64,000 nt of DNA from Mycolicibacterium frederiksbergense (GTDB lineage Bacteria > Actinomycetota > Actinomycetes > Mycobacteriales > Mycobacteriaceae). Location of the stretch: the NCBI RefSeq assembly GCF_029893345.1, contig NZ_JARXVE010000001.1:930001-994000 (forward strand), read 5' to 3'. The translations under genes and the position numbers were made by a program. Shown here piece by piece: positions 34,231 to 46,911 of the stretch. The stretch's first letter is position 1. The number at the start of each line of letters is the position of its first letter. A model generated the notes under the pieces. That model was not told the origin of the DNA. It worked only from the letters and a program-made list of their open reading frames with translations, and did no database searches.

Positions 34231-34251
34231 GTTGAGCGCATCAGACTGAAC
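34231..34251 (+). promoter_or_regulatory. HAIR-like (HspR) operator upstream of lon
   Basis: GTTGAGC-N7-ACTGAAC is a good fit to the HAIR consensus CTTGAGT-N7-ACTCAAG (5/7 in each half, exact 7-base spacer). It lies 12 bases before the lon ATG. In Streptomyces lon belongs to the HspR/HAIR heat-shock regulon, so the same control is likely here. Confidence 0.6.
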
Positions 34252-34263
34252 TTTGGAGCTTTG

Positions 34264-36621
<2,358 letters not shown>

Positions 36622-36628
36622 CCGGCGC

Positions 36629-36684
36629 GAGCGACCGTGTTTGCACGCAGATGACGGCGTGTCACCGTGCAGACACGGTCGCTC
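36629..36684. terminator. Long hairpin after lon
   Basis: A 19-bp stem (36629-36647 and 36666-36684, arm GAGCGACCGTGTTTGCACG, one G-T pair) encloses an 18-base loop, 8 bases beyond the lon stop. It acts as a terminator or is a dispersed palindromic unit of the kind often found between mycobacterial genes. Confidence 0.65.
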
Positions 36685-36721
36685 GGCGGAGAAAGGTTCG
36701 GACTGACTGACCTGCCGGGGA

Positions 36722-36750
36722 TTGCTCAACCGGGATCCGACTGCTAGCGT
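36722..36750 (+). promoter_or_regulatory. Promoter of the riboswitch-controlled permease
   Basis: TTGCTC (36722-36727), a 17-bp spacer and TAGCGT (36745-36750), with a TG-like extension, precede the first aptamer. The gcvP leader has the same -10 word and spacer length. Confidence 0.45.
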
Positions 36751-36804
36751 GACGCGCGGCACAGTTTCGCCATGGAATGGCCCAAAACTCAACACGCCAG
36801 TGAG

Positions 36805-37012
36805 TCGCGGCGGGAGAGCCCCGCCAATCACGAGCGGGCGCCGCAGGAGCAAATCCTCCCCAGGAATCTCTCAGGCACCGGTATCGCCGCGACTAGGCAC
36901 CTCTGGAAAGCAGTCGGCCACGACGGGTCCGGCTCACCGAAGGGGCAAGCGGAGCGCCGGCGACGGTGTTCGCGAAAACTCTCAGGTTCAAGCGACAGAG
37001 CGGGGAGGACGC
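36805..37012 (+). promoter_or_regulatory. Tandem glycine riboswitch upstream of the CycA-like permease
   Basis: Two consecutive gcvT-type aptamers are seen. The first opens at GCGGGAGAG and carries the conserved GGAATCTCTCAGGCACC, closing at ACCTCTGGAAAGC. The second runs from ACCGAAGGGGCAAGC through AAAACTCTCAGGTTC to GACAGAGCGGGGAGGA. Two aptamers joined by a short linker are the cooperative glycine sensor known upstream of gcv genes. The gene start (TTG 37058) is about 45 bases later. No separate terminator stem is obvious, so control may act on translation. Confidence 0.93.
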
Positions 37013-37057
37013 CCGCACTCCGCGCTCCCCCACGCGCCTGAAACCCTCGAGGTTGCT

Positions 37058-38536
37058 TTGTCCCAATCGCCTGACTTGGCCGCTGCACGTAGCGGCACTC
37101 CCACAACGGCTTCGACCACTCCGCAAGGCGAGCCACACTTAGCCCGACAGCTGTCCAACCGGCACATCCAGCTCATCGCGATCGGCGGCGCCATCGGCAC
37201 CGGCCTGTTCATGGGCTCGGGCAAAACCATCTCGCTGGCCGGCCCGTCGGTGATCTTCGTCTACATGATCATCGGCTTCATGCTGTTCTTCGTGATGCGG
37301 GCGATGGGCGAGCTACTGCTGTCCAACCTGCATTACAAGTCGTTCGCCGACTTCGCCGCCGACCTGCTCGGACCGTGGGCCGGCTTCTTCACCGGCTGGA
37401 CCTACTGGTTCTGCTGGATCGTCACGGGCGTGGCCGACGTGGTGGCCATCTCGGGATATGTGACCTACTGGTGGCACGACCTGCCACTGTGGATCCCCGC
37501 GCTGGCGGCCGTGGTGGTGTTGATCGGGTTGAATCTGCCCACCGTCAAGGCCTTCGGCGAGACCGAGTTCTGGTTCGCATTGATCAAGATCGTCGCGATC
37601 GTCGCGCTCATCGTGGTCGGGATCGTCATGGTGCTACGGCATTTCGAGGCTCCTGGCGGCGCCACCGCGAACTTCTCGAACCTGTGGAATGACGGCGGCT
37701 TCTTCCCCACCGGCCCGATGGGATTCGTCGCCGGATTCCAGATCGCGACATTCGCGTTCGTCGGCATCGAACTGGTCGGCACCACCGCCGCCGAAGCCAA
37801 GAACCCGGAGCGGAACCTCCCGAAGGCGATCAACTCGATCCCGGTCCGGGTCATGTTGTTCTACGTGGTGGCTTTGACGGTGATCATCTCGGTCACCCCG
37901 TGGCGCGAAATCAGCGCCGACCACAGCCCGTTCGTGGCCATGTTCAGCCTGGCCGGCCTCGGCATCGCCGCATCGGTGATCAACTTCGTCGTATTGACCT
38001 CGGCAACCTCCTCGGCCAACTCCGGTATCTACTCCACCTCCCGCATGGTCTACGGCCTGGCCCAGGAGGGAGACGCGCCCCGCCGGTTCGGCCAGCTCAC
38101 GAAGCGGCTGGTACCCGCGAACGCGCTGTTCCTGTCCGGGGTGGTGCTGCTGTCGGGTGTGGTCATGGTGGCCGTCGGCGACTCGATCATCGGAGCCTTC
38201 ACCATCGTCACCACGATCTCCGCGCTGTGCTTCATATTCGTCTGGTCGATCATCCTGATCAGCTACCTGGTCTACCGCAAGCGCCGCCCGCACCTGCACG
38301 AGGCGTCGAAGTTCAAGATGCCCGGCGGCATCGTGATGTGCTACGTGGTCCTGGCATTCTTCGTCTTTCTGCTCTGGGCGTTCACCCAGAAGGCGGACAC
38401 CTTGCACGCCCTGTTGGTGACACCGATATGGTTTGCGGCACTGGGTATCGGCTGGGCGGTGCTGCGCCGACGCCCTCACCACCTGGCCCGCGAGGCGGCC
38501 TTCCGCGCCGATCTCGAATCGGCCGAAGGGGACTAG
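37058..38536 (+). CDS. cycA: Amino-acid permease (CycA-like: glycine/D-serine/D-alanine), riboswitch-controlled
   Basis: 492 aa, APC superfamily, with 12 membrane helices beginning LIAIGGAIGTGLFMGSGKTI and the AAT-family phrases IFVYMIIGFMLFFVMRAMGE and WTYWFCWIVTGVADVVAISGY. The start is TTG 37058, with GAGG five bases upstream; the upstream open frame runs through the riboswitch and is not coding. Close relatives carry glycine, D-serine and D-alanine with protons. The glycine riboswitch directly in front fits a glycine carrier. It is strongly similar along its length to the permease at 48343. A hairpin terminates it at 38556. Confidence 0.87.
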   Translation: MSQSPDLAAARSGTPTTASTTPQGEPHLARQLSNRHIQLIAIGGAIGTGLFMGSGKTISLAGPSVIFVYMIIGFMLFFVMRAMGELLLSNLHYKSFADFAADLLGPWAGFFTGWTYWFCWIVTGVADVVAISGYVTYWWHDLPLWIPALAAVVVLIGLNLPTVKAFGETEFWFALIKIVAIVALIVVGIVMVLRHFEAPGGATANFSNLWNDGGFFPTGPMGFVAGFQIATFAFVGIELVGTTAAEAKNPERNLPKAINSIPVRVMLFYVVALTVIISVTPWREISADHSPFVAMFSLAGLGIAASVINFVVLTSATSSANSGIYSTSRMVYGLAQEGDAPRRFGQLTKRLVPANALFLSGVVLLSGVVMVAVGDSIIGAFTIVTTISALCFIFVWSIILISYLVYRKRRPHLHEASKFKMPGGIVMCYVVLAFFVFLLWAFTQKADTLHALLVTPIWFAALGIGWAVLRRRPHHLAREAAFRADLESAEGD

Positions 38537-38555
38537 CCGCAGTAACTCAGGCGAT

Positions 38556-38584
38556 GAGCGGTGTCCGATTCCCGGGCACCGCTC
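38556..38584 (+). terminator. Hairpin after the first permease
   Basis: GAGCGGTGTCC pairs with GGGCACCGCTC (11 bp, one G-T) over a 7-base loop, 20 bases after the stop. It separates the permease from the gcv promoter. Confidence 0.65.
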
Positions 38585-38629
38585 GTACCCGTTTGTCGAC
38601 TCGAAGCGGTTTGCGTTGTACCGCAACGC

Positions 38630-38658
38630 TTTACGAGACACTGCACGTGGTGTAGCGT
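38630..38658 (+). promoter_or_regulatory. Promoter of the gcvP operon
   Basis: TTTACG (38630-38635), 17-bp spacer and TAGCGT (38653-38658), about 30 bases before the aptamer. The -35 is weak; the -10 equals that of the other riboswitch transcript. Confidence 0.4.
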
Positions 38659-38689
38659 GTCAGGAACAACTACACACGCCGTTGACGCG

Positions 38690-38869
38690 CAGCGGGAGAA
38701 TCCTCCGATCTCGGAGGCGCCGTAGGAGCAACTTCCTCCCCGGGAATCTCTCAGGCCCAATACCGCAGCGACGAGGCAACTCTGGAGAACAGCACCGTAG
38801 CGTGCTTACCGAAGGTGAACAGCGCAGCCGCGCCCAAACTCTCAGGTTTCAGGACAGAGCGGGGAGGTG
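38690..38869 (+). promoter_or_regulatory. Tandem glycine riboswitch upstream of gcvP
   Basis: The first aptamer opens with GCGGGAGAA and has GGAATCTCTCAGGCCC and CAACTCTGGAGAACAG. The second starts ACCGAAGGTGAACAGC, passes AAACTCTCAGGTTTCAGGAC and ends AGAGCGGGGAGG. The arrangement is the same as at 36805 but the sequence differs in the variable arms, so the two are paralogous and not a recent copy. The last GGGGAGG could also serve as a ribosome site for ATG 38879. Confidence 0.95.
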
Positions 38870-38920
38870 TCCCTGTCGATGTCCGGCGCCGTCCGGACGT
38901 TATTGAACCGGAGTCACCTC

Positions 38921-41773
38921 GTGAGTTTCTCTGCACGCCATATCGGCCCCGACGCTGCCGGATCTGAGCACATGCTGCGCAGCCTGGGCTACCGGGACAT
39001 CGAGCAGTTGATCGATGCCACGGTGCCCGAGCAGATCCGCCTCACCGAACCTTTGGCCGTGCCCGCAGCCCGCGACGAAGATCGGGTGCTGGCCGACTTG
39101 CGTGCCCTCGCCGATCGCAATCAGCCCCGCATTCAGATGATCGGGCTGGGTTACTACGACACCATCACCCCGGCGGTGCTGCGGCGCAACATGCTCGAAT
39201 CACCGGCCTGGTACACCGCCTACACGCCCTATCAGCCGGAGATCTCTCAGGGTCGACTCGAGGCTCTGCTGACCTTCCAGACCCTGATCCAGGACCTCAC
39301 CGCGCTGCCCATCGCCGGCGCGTCACTGCTGGACGAGGCCACCGCGGTGATGGAAGCCGTATTGCTGATGCGGCGTGCCAACAAGGCGAAGTCCACCGGC
39401 AACCGGGTGATTCTGGACGCGGACTGCCTGCCGCAGACGATCGCTGTGGTCCGGGGCCGCGCCCGCGCGGTCGGGATCGAGGTCGAGGTGGCAGAACTGT
39501 CCGGCGGGTTACCCGCGGGCGACGCGTTCGGAGTGGTGTTTCAGGCGCCGGGGGCCAGCGGAATCGTGCGGGATCTGTCCGGGCTGATTGCAGATGCTTC
39601 GGCCCGCGGCATGCTGACAACCGTTGCTGCCGACCTGCTTTCGTTGACGCTGCTGCGGGCACCGGGCGAAATGGGCGCAGACATCGCCGTCGGATCGGCC
39701 CAGCGCTTCGGCGTGCCACTGTTCTTCGGTGGACCGCACGCCGGTTACCTGGCGGTGCGCACCGGGCTGGAGCGGATGCTGCCCGGGCGACTGGTCGGGG
39801 TGTCCGTCGACAGCGCAGGCGCCGCGGCGTATCGGTTGGCCTTACAGACCCGCGAACAGCACATCCGCCGCGACAAGGCGACCAGCAACATCTGCACCGC
39901 GCAGGCATTACTGGCCAACGTCGCTGCCATGTACGCCGCGTACCACGGGCCGGAGGGGTTGCGCGCCATCGCCACACGCGTCCACCGGCAAGCAGCAACG
40001 ATCGCCGAGAGCCTGCGGGCGGCCGGGCACACCGTCGTGCACGAGCTGTTTTTCGACACCGTGATGGTGCGGACACCCGGTGCCGCAGCCGGATTCGTCG
40101 ACACCGCGGACATCGCTGGGATCAATCTGCGGTTGGTCGACGCCGATCACGTGGGCATCGCCTGCGACGAACGCACCACCGATGAGGTGCTCCGGCGGGT
40201 GCTGTCGGTTTTCGACGCGTCGGTGCACTCCCCCGCATCGGCGGATTTCCCACCACAACTGACCCGCACGTCGCAGTACCTGCAGCATCCGGTGTTCAGC
40301 GAACACCGCTCCGAAACCGCGATGCTGCGCTTCCTTCGGGAACTCTCCGACAAGGATCTTGCCTTGGACCGCAGCATGATTCCGCTCGGATCCTGCACGA
40401 TGAAGCTGAACTCGGCCGTGGAGATGGAGCCGATCAGCTGGCCGGGATTCGCCGGGATCCACCCGCTGGCACCCGTCGCGCAGACCGAGGGATACCTGGC
40501 CCTGATCGCCGATCTGGAGCGCTGGCTCGCCGAGATCACCGGATACGATCGCGTTTCGCTGCAGCCCAATGCCGGATCACAGGGTGAGCTGGCCGGCCTG
40601 CTGGCCATCAACGCCTATCACGCGTCACGGGGTGAGGCCCACCGCGACGTCTGTCTCATCCCGCAGTCCGCGCACGGTACCAACGCCGCGTCCGCGGTGC
40701 TGGCCGGCATGCGCGTGGTCGTGGTAGGCACCGCGGACAACGGCAACATCGACATCGACGACCTGCGCGTCAAGCTCGCCACGCATGGCAGTGCCGTCGG
40801 GGCGATCATGCTCACCTACCCGTCCACGCACGGGGTGTACGAGACCGAGGTGCGCACGGTGTGTGAGCTGGTCCATGCGGCCGGCGGCCAGGTGTACATC
40901 GACGGCGCCAACCTCAACGCGCTGGTCGGCCTGGCCAAACCGGGCCAGTTCGGTGGCGATGTGTCACATCTGAACCTGCACAAGACTTTCTGCATCCCAC
41001 ACGGCGGCGGCGGTCCGGGTGTCGGCCCGGTCGCCGTGCGCGCACACCTGGCCCCATTCCTGCCGGGCGACCCACTGGCCGAGGATGGACCGGCTCCGGT
41101 GTCGGCGGCGAACTACGGGTCGGCGGGCATCCTCCCGATCACCTGGGCCTATCTGGCGCTGATGGGCCCGGATGGCCTGACCGCGGCCACCATGTCGGCA
41201 GTACTGGCCGCCAACTATCTCGCCAATGCGCTCGATCAGCACTACCCGGTGCTCTACACCGGCCCCTCGGGGCTGGTCGCGCACGAATGCATCCTCGACC
41301 TCCGCGAACTCACCAAACGCACCGGGGTTACCGCAGAGGACGTGGCAAAACGCCTGATCGACTACGGCTTCCACGCCCCGACGCTGTCCTTCCCGGTCAA
41401 CGGCACGCTGATGGTCGAGCCGACCGAATCGGAGAACCTGGCCGAACTGGACCGTTTCATCGAGGCGATGGTCGCCATTCGCCGGGAGATCGACCAGGTC
41501 GAGGCGGGGGTATGGCCGCTGGAGCGCAGTCCGCTACGCCAGGCGCCGCACACCGCCGAGCAGGTGACCGCGCCGGACTGGGACCTCCCCTACAGCAGAC
41601 AGCACGCCGTTTATCCGGTGGACGCCGTACGTCGCAACAAGTATTGGCCGCCGGTCCGCCGTATCGATGGCGCACACGGCGACCGCAACCTGGTGTGCTC
41701 CTGCCCCGCACCGGAAGCCTTTGAACACCACGACAACCCATCCACCCCGAGCCGCGAGGAAGCACTCGTATGA
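38921..41773 (+). CDS. gcvP: Glycine dehydrogenase (aminomethyl-transferring), P protein
   Basis: 950 aa from GTG 38921, a single-chain P protein whose two halves derive from each other. The N-terminal family phrase RHIGPD is followed by [16 protein letters not shown] and [18 protein letters not shown]. The PLP lysine lies in [18 protein letters not shown] with its Gly-rich loop. It decarboxylates glycine and loads the aminomethyl group on GcvH. GTG 38921 has GGAG seven bases upstream and places RHIG near the start as in homologues; ATG 38879, just behind the riboswitch GGGGAGG, is a good alternative. It is the first gene of the gcv operon and overlaps gcvT (ATGA). Confidence 0.96.
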   Translation: MSFSARHIGPDAAGSEHMLRSLGYRDIEQLIDATVPEQIRLTEPLAVPAARDEDRVLADLRALADRNQPRIQMIGLGYYDTITPAVLRRNMLESPAWYTAYTPYQPEISQGRLEALLTFQTLIQDLTALPIAGASLLDEATAVMEAVLLMRRANKAKSTGNRVILDADCLPQTIAVVRGRARAVGIEVEVAELSGGLPAGDAFGVVFQAPGASGIVRDLSGLIADASARGMLTTVAADLLSLTLLRAPGEMGADIAVGSAQRFGVPLFFGGPHAGYLAVRTGLERMLPGRLVGVSVDSAGAAAYRLALQTREQHIRRDKATSNICTAQALLANVAAMYAAYHGPEGLRAIATRVHRQAATIAESLRAAGHTVVHELFFDTVMVRTPGAAAGFVDTADIAGINLRLVDADHVGIACDERTTDEVLRRVLSVFDASVHSPASADFPPQLTRTSQYLQHPVFSEHRSETAMLRFLRELSDKDLALDRSMIPLGSCTMKLNSAVEMEPISWPGFAGIHPLAPVAQTEGYLALIADLERWLAEITGYDRVSLQPNAGSQGELAGLLAINAYHASRGEAHRDVCLIPQSAHGTNAASAVLAGMRVVVVGTADNGNIDIDDLRVKLATHGSAVGAIMLTYPSTHGVYETEVRTVCELVHAAGGQVYIDGANLNALVGLAKPGQFGGDVSHLNLHKTFCIPHGGGGPGVGPVAVRAHLAPFLPGDPLAEDGPAPVSAANYGSAGILPITWAYLALMGPDGLTAATMSAVLAANYLANALDQHYPVLYTGPSGLVAHECILDLRELTKRTGVTAEDVAKRLIDYGFHAPTLSFPVNGTLMVEPTESENLAELDRFIEAMVAIRREIDQVEAGVWPLERSPLRQAPHTAEQVTAPDWDLPYSRQHAVYPVDAVRRNKYWPPVRRIDGAHGDRNLVCSCPAPEAFEHHDNPSTPSREEALV

Positions 41774-42885
41774 CCAGCACCACAACCACCGTCGAATCGC
41801 CGTTGCTCGCCGAACACCGCGAGCTGGGCGCGACATTCACCGACTTCGCCGGCTGGCAGATGCCGCTGAAGTACGGCAGTGAACTGACCGAGCACAACAG
41901 TGTCCGTCACACGGCCGGCCTGTTCGATCTGTCCCACATGGGCGAGATCGACATCGCCGGTCCGCAAGCAGGCGCGCTGCTCGACTTTGCATTGGTCGGT
42001 GAGCTGTCCGCAATCGGCATCGGCCGCGCCAAATATTCGTTGTTGTGCAACGCCGAAGGCGGGGTCATCGACGACCTGGTGGTCTACCGACTCGCCGACG
42101 AGCACTTCCTGGTCGTCGCCAACGCAGCGAACGCACCGGTGGTAGCCGCCGAGTTCGCGCTGCGGGCATCGGGTTTCGACGCAACGGTGACCGACCGCTC
42201 GCGCGAGACCGCGCTGATCGCGATCCAGGGACCGGCCGCCGAGTCGATCGTGCGGACATTGGCACCGCCGGCCCAGTCGGATGCGATCACCGGACTCAAG
42301 TACTACGCGGTGACCAACGCCGTGGTCGCCGACATCGACGTGCTGCTGTCCCGGACCGGGTACACCGGTGAGGATGGGTTCGAGCTGTACGTGCCCGCAG
42401 AAGCGGCCGTGCCGCTGTGGCGCGCCCTGGCCAAGGCAACCACCGGGGCCGAGGGTGTTCCCGCGGGCCTGGCCTGCCGCGACACGCTTCGCCTGGAAGC
42501 GGGTATGGCGCTCTACGGCCACGAACTGACGTTGACCACCAATCCCTATGCGGCGGGTCTGGGCAAAGTCGTCCGATTGACCAAGGATTTCATCGGACGC
42601 GATGCGCTACAGCACCTTTCGCAGCAACCGGCCCGTCAGGTCCTGGTCGGGTTGAAGGGCACCAGCCGGCGGGCGGCCCGCGCCGGTTACGCCGTGCACG
42701 GCGGCGAGGGCGAGGCCCCGGTGGGCATCGTGACCTCGGGCGCGCTGTCCCCCACGCTCGGCTACCCGATCGCCATGGCCTACCTGGATGCCGAGCTCGC
42801 CGAGCCGGGCACCGCGCTCAGTGTCGATGTACGCGGCAAGAAAGAGCCGTTCGAGGTCACGACCACCCCCTTCTACCGGCGCTAA
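41770..42885 (+). CDS. gcvT: Aminomethyltransferase, T protein of glycine cleavage
   Basis: 371 aa. The tetrahydrofolate-dependent T protein is recognised by [12 protein letters not shown], the [10 protein letters not shown] segment, [13 protein letters not shown] and [18 protein letters not shown] with the conserved Arg/Glu of the active site. It releases ammonia and forms 5,10-methylene-THF from the GcvH-bound intermediate. It starts in an ATGA overlap with gcvP, so the two are coupled, and gcvH follows 16 bases later. Confidence 0.96.
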   Translation: MTSTTTTVESPLLAEHRELGATFTDFAGWQMPLKYGSELTEHNSVRHTAGLFDLSHMGEIDIAGPQAGALLDFALVGELSAIGIGRAKYSLLCNAEGGVIDDLVVYRLADEHFLVVANAANAPVVAAEFALRASGFDATVTDRSRETALIAIQGPAAESIVRTLAPPAQSDAITGLKYYAVTNAVVADIDVLLSRTGYTGEDGFELYVPAEAAVPLWRALAKATTGAEGVPAGLACRDTLRLEAGMALYGHELTLTTNPYAAGLGKVVRLTKDFIGRDALQHLSQQPARQVLVGLKGTSRRAARAGYAVHGGEGEAPVGIVTSGALSPTLGYPIAMAYLDAELAEPGTALSVDVRGKKEPFEVTTTPFYRR

Positions 42886-42901
42886 TCGAGAGGAACAACC
42901 C

Positions 42902-43306
42902 ATGTCCACCACCAAACTTCCCGATGACCGCAGCTATACCGAGGAGCACGAGTGGGTGCTGATCGCGCCGGGAGCCCCGTTGCCGGGTGAACCCGTGCGA
43001 GTCGGCATCACCGCGCTGGCCGCCGAATCACTCGGCGACCTGGTGTATCTCGACCTACCCGAGGTCGGAGCAACGGTGACCGCGGGCGAAGTGTGCGGGG
43101 AGGTCGAGTCCACCAAAACGGTGTCCGAGTTGTACCCGCCGGTGACCGGTGAGGTCACCGAGGTCAACTCTGCCGCCGTCGATGACCCCAGCCTGGTGAC
43201 CGCGGACCCGTACGGGAAGGGCTGGTTGTTCGCCGTCGCCGCCACCGGTACGGCCGACCTGCTCACCGCCGCCGAATATGCACAGAAGAACGGAGTTTCG
43301 GCATGA
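42902..43306 (+). CDS. gcvH: Glycine cleavage system H protein
   Basis: 134 aa. The lipoyl-carrier fold is shown by YTEEHEWVL at the N-terminus and the lipoylation site Lys in [19 protein letters not shown]. The lipoyl arm visits P, T and L proteins in turn. The start is ATG 42902 with GAGAGGA upstream. It overlaps glyA by four bases (ATGA). Confidence 0.96.
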   Translation: MSTTKLPDDRSYTEEHEWVLIAPGAPLPGEPVRVGITALAAESLGDLVYLDLPEVGATVTAGEVCGEVESTKTVSELYPPVTGEVTEVNSAAVDDPSLVTADPYGKGWLFAVAATGTADLLTAAEYAQKNGVSA

Positions 43307-44577
43307 GTGTCCTCAACCAAAGCCTGGCCGAGTTCGATCCGCACGTGGCCGAGGCCATCGGGCACGAACTGCATCGGCAGCGCGTCGGCCTGGAGATGAT
43401 CGCCTCGGAGAACCATGCGCCGCTGGCCGTGATGCAGGCCCAGGGCTCGGTGCTGACCAACAAGTACGCCGAGGGTTACCCGGGCCGGCGCTACTACGGT
43501 GGCTGCGAGCACATCGATGTGATCGAAAAGCTGGCCATCGACCGGGTGAAGCGCCTGTTCGGCGCGGAGTTCGCCAATGTGCAACCGCATTCCGGTGCTC
43601 AGGCCAACGCGGCGGTCATGCACGCGTTGATCAAGCCCGGTGACACCATCCTGGGGCTGTCGCTGGACTGCGGCGGCCACCTCACCCACGGGATGCGGCT
43701 GAATTTCTCCGGCAAGCTGTACAACGTTGCCGCCTACGGGGTTTCAGAACAGGACTATCTCATCGACATGGATGAGGTAGCCCGAATCGCGCGGGATTGC
43801 AAGCCACAGTTGATCATCGCCGGTTGGTCGGCATACCCGCGACGGCTCGACTTCGCGCGGTTCCGCGAGATCGCCGACGAGGTGGGCGCCTACCTGATGG
43901 TCGATATGGCCCACTTCGCCGGGCTGGTCGCCGCGGGCCTGTATCCCTCCCCGGTGCCGCATGCGCATGTGGTCACCTCGACCACCCACAAGACGCTCGG
44001 CGGCCCGCGCGGCGGGGTCATTCTCACCAATCAGGCCGAGCTCGCCAAGAAGATCAACTCGGCGGTGTTCCCGGGTCAGCAGGGCGGTCCGCTCGAGCAC
44101 GTGATCGCCGCCAAGGCAGTCGGTTTCAAGATGGCCGCGCAGCCGGAATTCACCGAACGGCAACAACGGTGCCTGCGAGGTGCCCGGATTCTCGCCGAGC
44201 GGCTGAGCCGGCCCGACGCCAAAGAGGCCGGCATCACCGTGCTGACCGGTGGCACCGACGTGCACCTGGTGCTGGTCGACCTGCGCGACGCCGCGATCGA
44301 CGGTCAGCAGGCCGAAGACCGGCTCGACGCGATCGGTATCACGGTGAATCGCAACGCCGTGCCGTTCGACCCGCGGCCACCGATGGTCACCTCGGGTCTG
44401 CGGATCGGCACACCGGCGTTGGCCGCGCGGGGCTTCGATGACGACGACTTCGCCGAGGTCGCCGACCTGATCGTGCAGGCGCTTATCAATGCGCCGGGCG
44501 GCGAGACCGGCGCGCTGGCCGCCCGGGTGCGGGCGTTGGCCGACAAGTACCCGCTGTACCCGGACCTCGACTCATGA
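43303..44577 (+). CDS. glyA: Serine hydroxymethyltransferase
   Basis: 424 aa. The PLP lysine is in [37 protein letters not shown] and [10 protein letters not shown] are classic SHMT blocks. It makes serine from glycine and 5,10-methylene-THF, or the reverse. Within this operon it can use the methylene-THF from GcvT to turn a second glycine into serine, which SdaA then deaminates. Start and stop overlap gcvH and sdaA (ATGA both). M. tuberculosis has two such genes; this would be the glycine-catabolic copy. Confidence 0.95.
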   Translation: MSVLNQSLAEFDPHVAEAIGHELHRQRVGLEMIASENHAPLAVMQAQGSVLTNKYAEGYPGRRYYGGCEHIDVIEKLAIDRVKRLFGAEFANVQPHSGAQANAAVMHALIKPGDTILGLSLDCGGHLTHGMRLNFSGKLYNVAAYGVSEQDYLIDMDEVARIARDCKPQLIIAGWSAYPRRLDFARFREIADEVGAYLMVDMAHFAGLVAAGLYPSPVPHAHVVTSTTHKTLGGPRGGVILTNQAELAKKINSAVFPGQQGGPLEHVIAAKAVGFKMAAQPEFTERQQRCLRGARILAERLSRPDAKEAGITVLTGGTDVHLVLVDLRDAAIDGQQAEDRLDAIGITVNRNAVPFDPRPPMVTSGLRIGTPALAARGFDDDDFAEVADLIVQALINAPGGETGALAARVRALADKYPLYPDLDS

Positions 44578-45956
44578 CAATCAGCGTGTTCGACCTGTTC
44601 TCGGTCGGTATCGGCCCGTCCAGTTCGCACACCGTCGGGCCGATGCGGGCGGCGGCCCGGTTCGTCGCCGATCTCGAATCGGCCGGGCTGCTCGATGACG
44701 TCGACGTCGTCCGCGTCGATCTGTACGGTTCGCTCGCGGCCACCGGGGCCGGGCACGGCACCATGCCCGCCATCCTGCTCGGCCTGCAGGGGTATCAGCC
44801 CGACACCATCGAGCCGGATGTGATGGAGCGCCAGCTCGACGCGATGCGCGCCGGGCGCACCATCCTGCTCGGCGGGGTGAAGCCGATTCCGTTGGCCGAG
44901 GACGAGATCGCGCTGCATGCCGAGACCGTGCTGGCACGCCATCCCAATGGGATGACGATCACCGCGTTGGCCGACGACGGGCAGCACCTGCAGTCGGAAA
45001 CATATTTCTCCATCGGCGGTGGGTTCGTCGTCACCGAATCCGAACCCGGACAGAACCGCAGTGCGTCCCGCAACCCGTGGTCGTTCGGCTCGGCGGCCGA
45101 TCTGCTTGTCCTGGCCGACCGGCACGGGCTGCGGATCAGCGAGGTGATGCTCAACCATGAGCTGGCCACCGCATCCGTGCAGCAGGTGCACGGCCGACTG
45201 CTGCATATCCGCGATGTCATGCTGGCTTGCCAGCGGCGTGGCATCGGTCGTGACGGCTACCTGCCCGGCCAGCTGCAGGTACGACGCCGGGCCCGCGACT
45301 GGTACGAACGCCTCAACGCCGAGGATCCCGATCGTGACCCGGCGTTCGCCGAAGACTGGGTGAATCTGGTAGCACTCGCCGTCAACGAGGAAAACGCCTC
45401 GGGCGGGCGGATTGTCACCGCCCCGACCAACGGCGCTGCGGGCATCATCCCCGCCGTCATGCATTACGCGCTGCACTACACCCGCGCCGGGCGGGACGAT
45501 CCGGACCGCACCTGCATCGACTACCTGCTCACCGCCGGGGCGATCGGTTCGTTGTACAAGGAACGCGCGTCGATCTCGGGCGCAGAGGTGGGTTGTCAGG
45601 GCGAGGTCGGTTCGGCGGCGTCCATGGCGGCAGCCGGTCTCGCCGAGATCCTTGGCGGCACAGCGCAGCAGGTGGAGAACGCCGCCGAGATCGCCATGGA
45701 GCACAGCCTCGGGCTGACCTGCGATCCGATCGGCGGCCTGGTGCAGATCCCGTGTATCGAACGCAATGCGATCTCGGCCGGCAAGGCCATCAATGCCGCC
45801 CGGATGGCTTTGCGTGGTGACGGCACCCACCGGGTGACGCTGGATCAGGTCATCGAAACCATGCGCTGCACCGGTCTGGACATGAGTGCCAAATACAAGG
45901 AAACGTCGACCGGCGGGCTGGCCATCAACGTATCGGTGAACCTCGTCGAATGCTGA
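44574..45956 (+). CDS. sdaA: L-serine ammonia-lyase, iron-sulfur type
   Basis: 460 aa, single-chain. [13 protein letters not shown] is the substrate-loop motif. The [4Fe-4S] cysteines are in [12 protein letters not shown] and [18 protein letters not shown]. It turns L-serine into pyruvate and ammonia without PLP. In this operon it drains serine made by GlyA, so two glycines become pyruvate, CO2 and ammonia. It starts in an ATGA overlap with glyA. Confidence 0.96.
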   Translation: MTISVFDLFSVGIGPSSSHTVGPMRAAARFVADLESAGLLDDVDVVRVDLYGSLAATGAGHGTMPAILLGLQGYQPDTIEPDVMERQLDAMRAGRTILLGGVKPIPLAEDEIALHAETVLARHPNGMTITALADDGQHLQSETYFSIGGGFVVTESEPGQNRSASRNPWSFGSAADLLVLADRHGLRISEVMLNHELATASVQQVHGRLLHIRDVMLACQRRGIGRDGYLPGQLQVRRRARDWYERLNAEDPDRDPAFAEDWVNLVALAVNEENASGGRIVTAPTNGAAGIIPAVMHYALHYTRAGRDDPDRTCIDYLLTAGAIGSLYKERASISGAEVGCQGEVGSAASMAAAGLAEILGGTAQQVENAAEIAMEHSLGLTCDPIGGLVQIPCIERNAISAGKAINAARMALRGDGTHRVTLDQVIETMRCTGLDMSAKYKETSTGGLAINVSVNLVEC

Positions 45957-45983
45957 ATCATCTTATTAAACAGGAGAATTGGG

Positions 45984-46871
45984 TTGTCTGATCAGACCGG
46001 CACCGCGCGGGTGAAGCGCGGCATGGCCGAGATGCTCAAGGGCGGGGTGATCATGGATGTGGTCACCCCGGAGCAGGCGCGTATCGCCGAGGGCGCTGGT
46101 GCGGTGGCGGTGATGGCCCTGGAGCGGGTGCCCGCCGATATCCGTGCCCAGGGCGGGGTGTCGCGGATGAGTGATCCGGACATGATCGAGGGCATCATCG
46201 GTGCGGTCACGATTCCGGTGATGGCCAAGGCGCGGATCGGGCATTTCGTGGAGGCCCAGATTCTGCAGAGCCTGGGCGTGGACTACATCGACGAGTCCGA
46301 GGTGCTGACCCCGGCCGACTATGCCAATCACATCGACAAGTGGCGCTTCACCGTGCCGTTCGTGTGCGGGGCGACCAACCTGGGTGAGGCGTTGCGCCGG
46401 ATCACCGAGGGTGCGGCGATGATCCGGTCCAAGGGTGAGGCCGGCACCGGGGATGTGTCCAACGCGACGACGCATATGCGCAAGATCGGTGGCGAGATCC
46501 GCCGGCTCACCTCGATGAGCGAGGACGAGCTGTATGTCGCGGCCAAGGAGTTGCAGGCCCCGTATGACCTGGTGGTCGAGGTGGCTCGGGCCGGCAAGCT
46601 GCCGGTGACGATGTTCACCGCGGGTGGGATCGCCACCCCGGCCGATGCCGCGATGATGATGCAGCTCGGTGCTGAGGGTGTGTTCGTGGGTTCGGGCATC
46701 TTCAAGTCGGGCAACCCGGCCCAGCGTGCCGCGGCGATCGTGAAGGCCACCACCTTCTATGACGATCCGGATGTGTTGGCCAAGGTGTCGCGCGGTTTGG
46801 GTGAGGCCATGGTGGGCATCAATGTCGAGGAGATCGCTGCGCCGCACCGGCTCGCCGAACGCGGCTGGTAA
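45984..46871 (+). CDS. pdxS: Pyridoxal 5'-phosphate synthase subunit PdxS
   Basis: 295 aa with the PdxS (SNZ) barrel. The two catalytic lysines lie in [16 protein letters not shown] ([13 protein letters not shown]) and in [13 protein letters not shown]. It forms PLP from ribose 5-phosphate, glyceraldehyde 3-phosphate and ammonia from the glutaminase PdxT. No pdxT is adjacent, so it must use a distant PdxT or free ammonia, which the operon produces. The start is TTG 45984 with GGAG eight bases upstream, preceded by an unusually AT-rich spacer. Codon use is visibly richer in GGT, GTG and GAT than its neighbours, which hints at a separate origin or high expression. Confidence 0.95.
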   Translation: MSDQTGTARVKRGMAEMLKGGVIMDVVTPEQARIAEGAGAVAVMALERVPADIRAQGGVSRMSDPDMIEGIIGAVTIPVMAKARIGHFVEAQILQSLGVDYIDESEVLTPADYANHIDKWRFTVPFVCGATNLGEALRRITEGAAMIRSKGEAGTGDVSNATTHMRKIGGEIRRLTSMSEDELYVAAKELQAPYDLVVEVARAGKLPVTMFTAGGIATPADAAMMMQLGAEGVFVGSGIFKSGNPAQRAAAIVKATTFYDDPDVLAKVSRGLGEAMVGINVEEIAAPHRLAERGW

Positions 46872-46911
46872 CCGAGCCCGAGCTGAAAGCCCAAGCAGGA
46901 AGAAGGATTCC

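Noticed and set aside
36722..37057. N-terminal extension of the first permease
   Set aside because: The open frame runs through the promoter and both glycine aptamers; TTG 37058 with GAGG is the real start.
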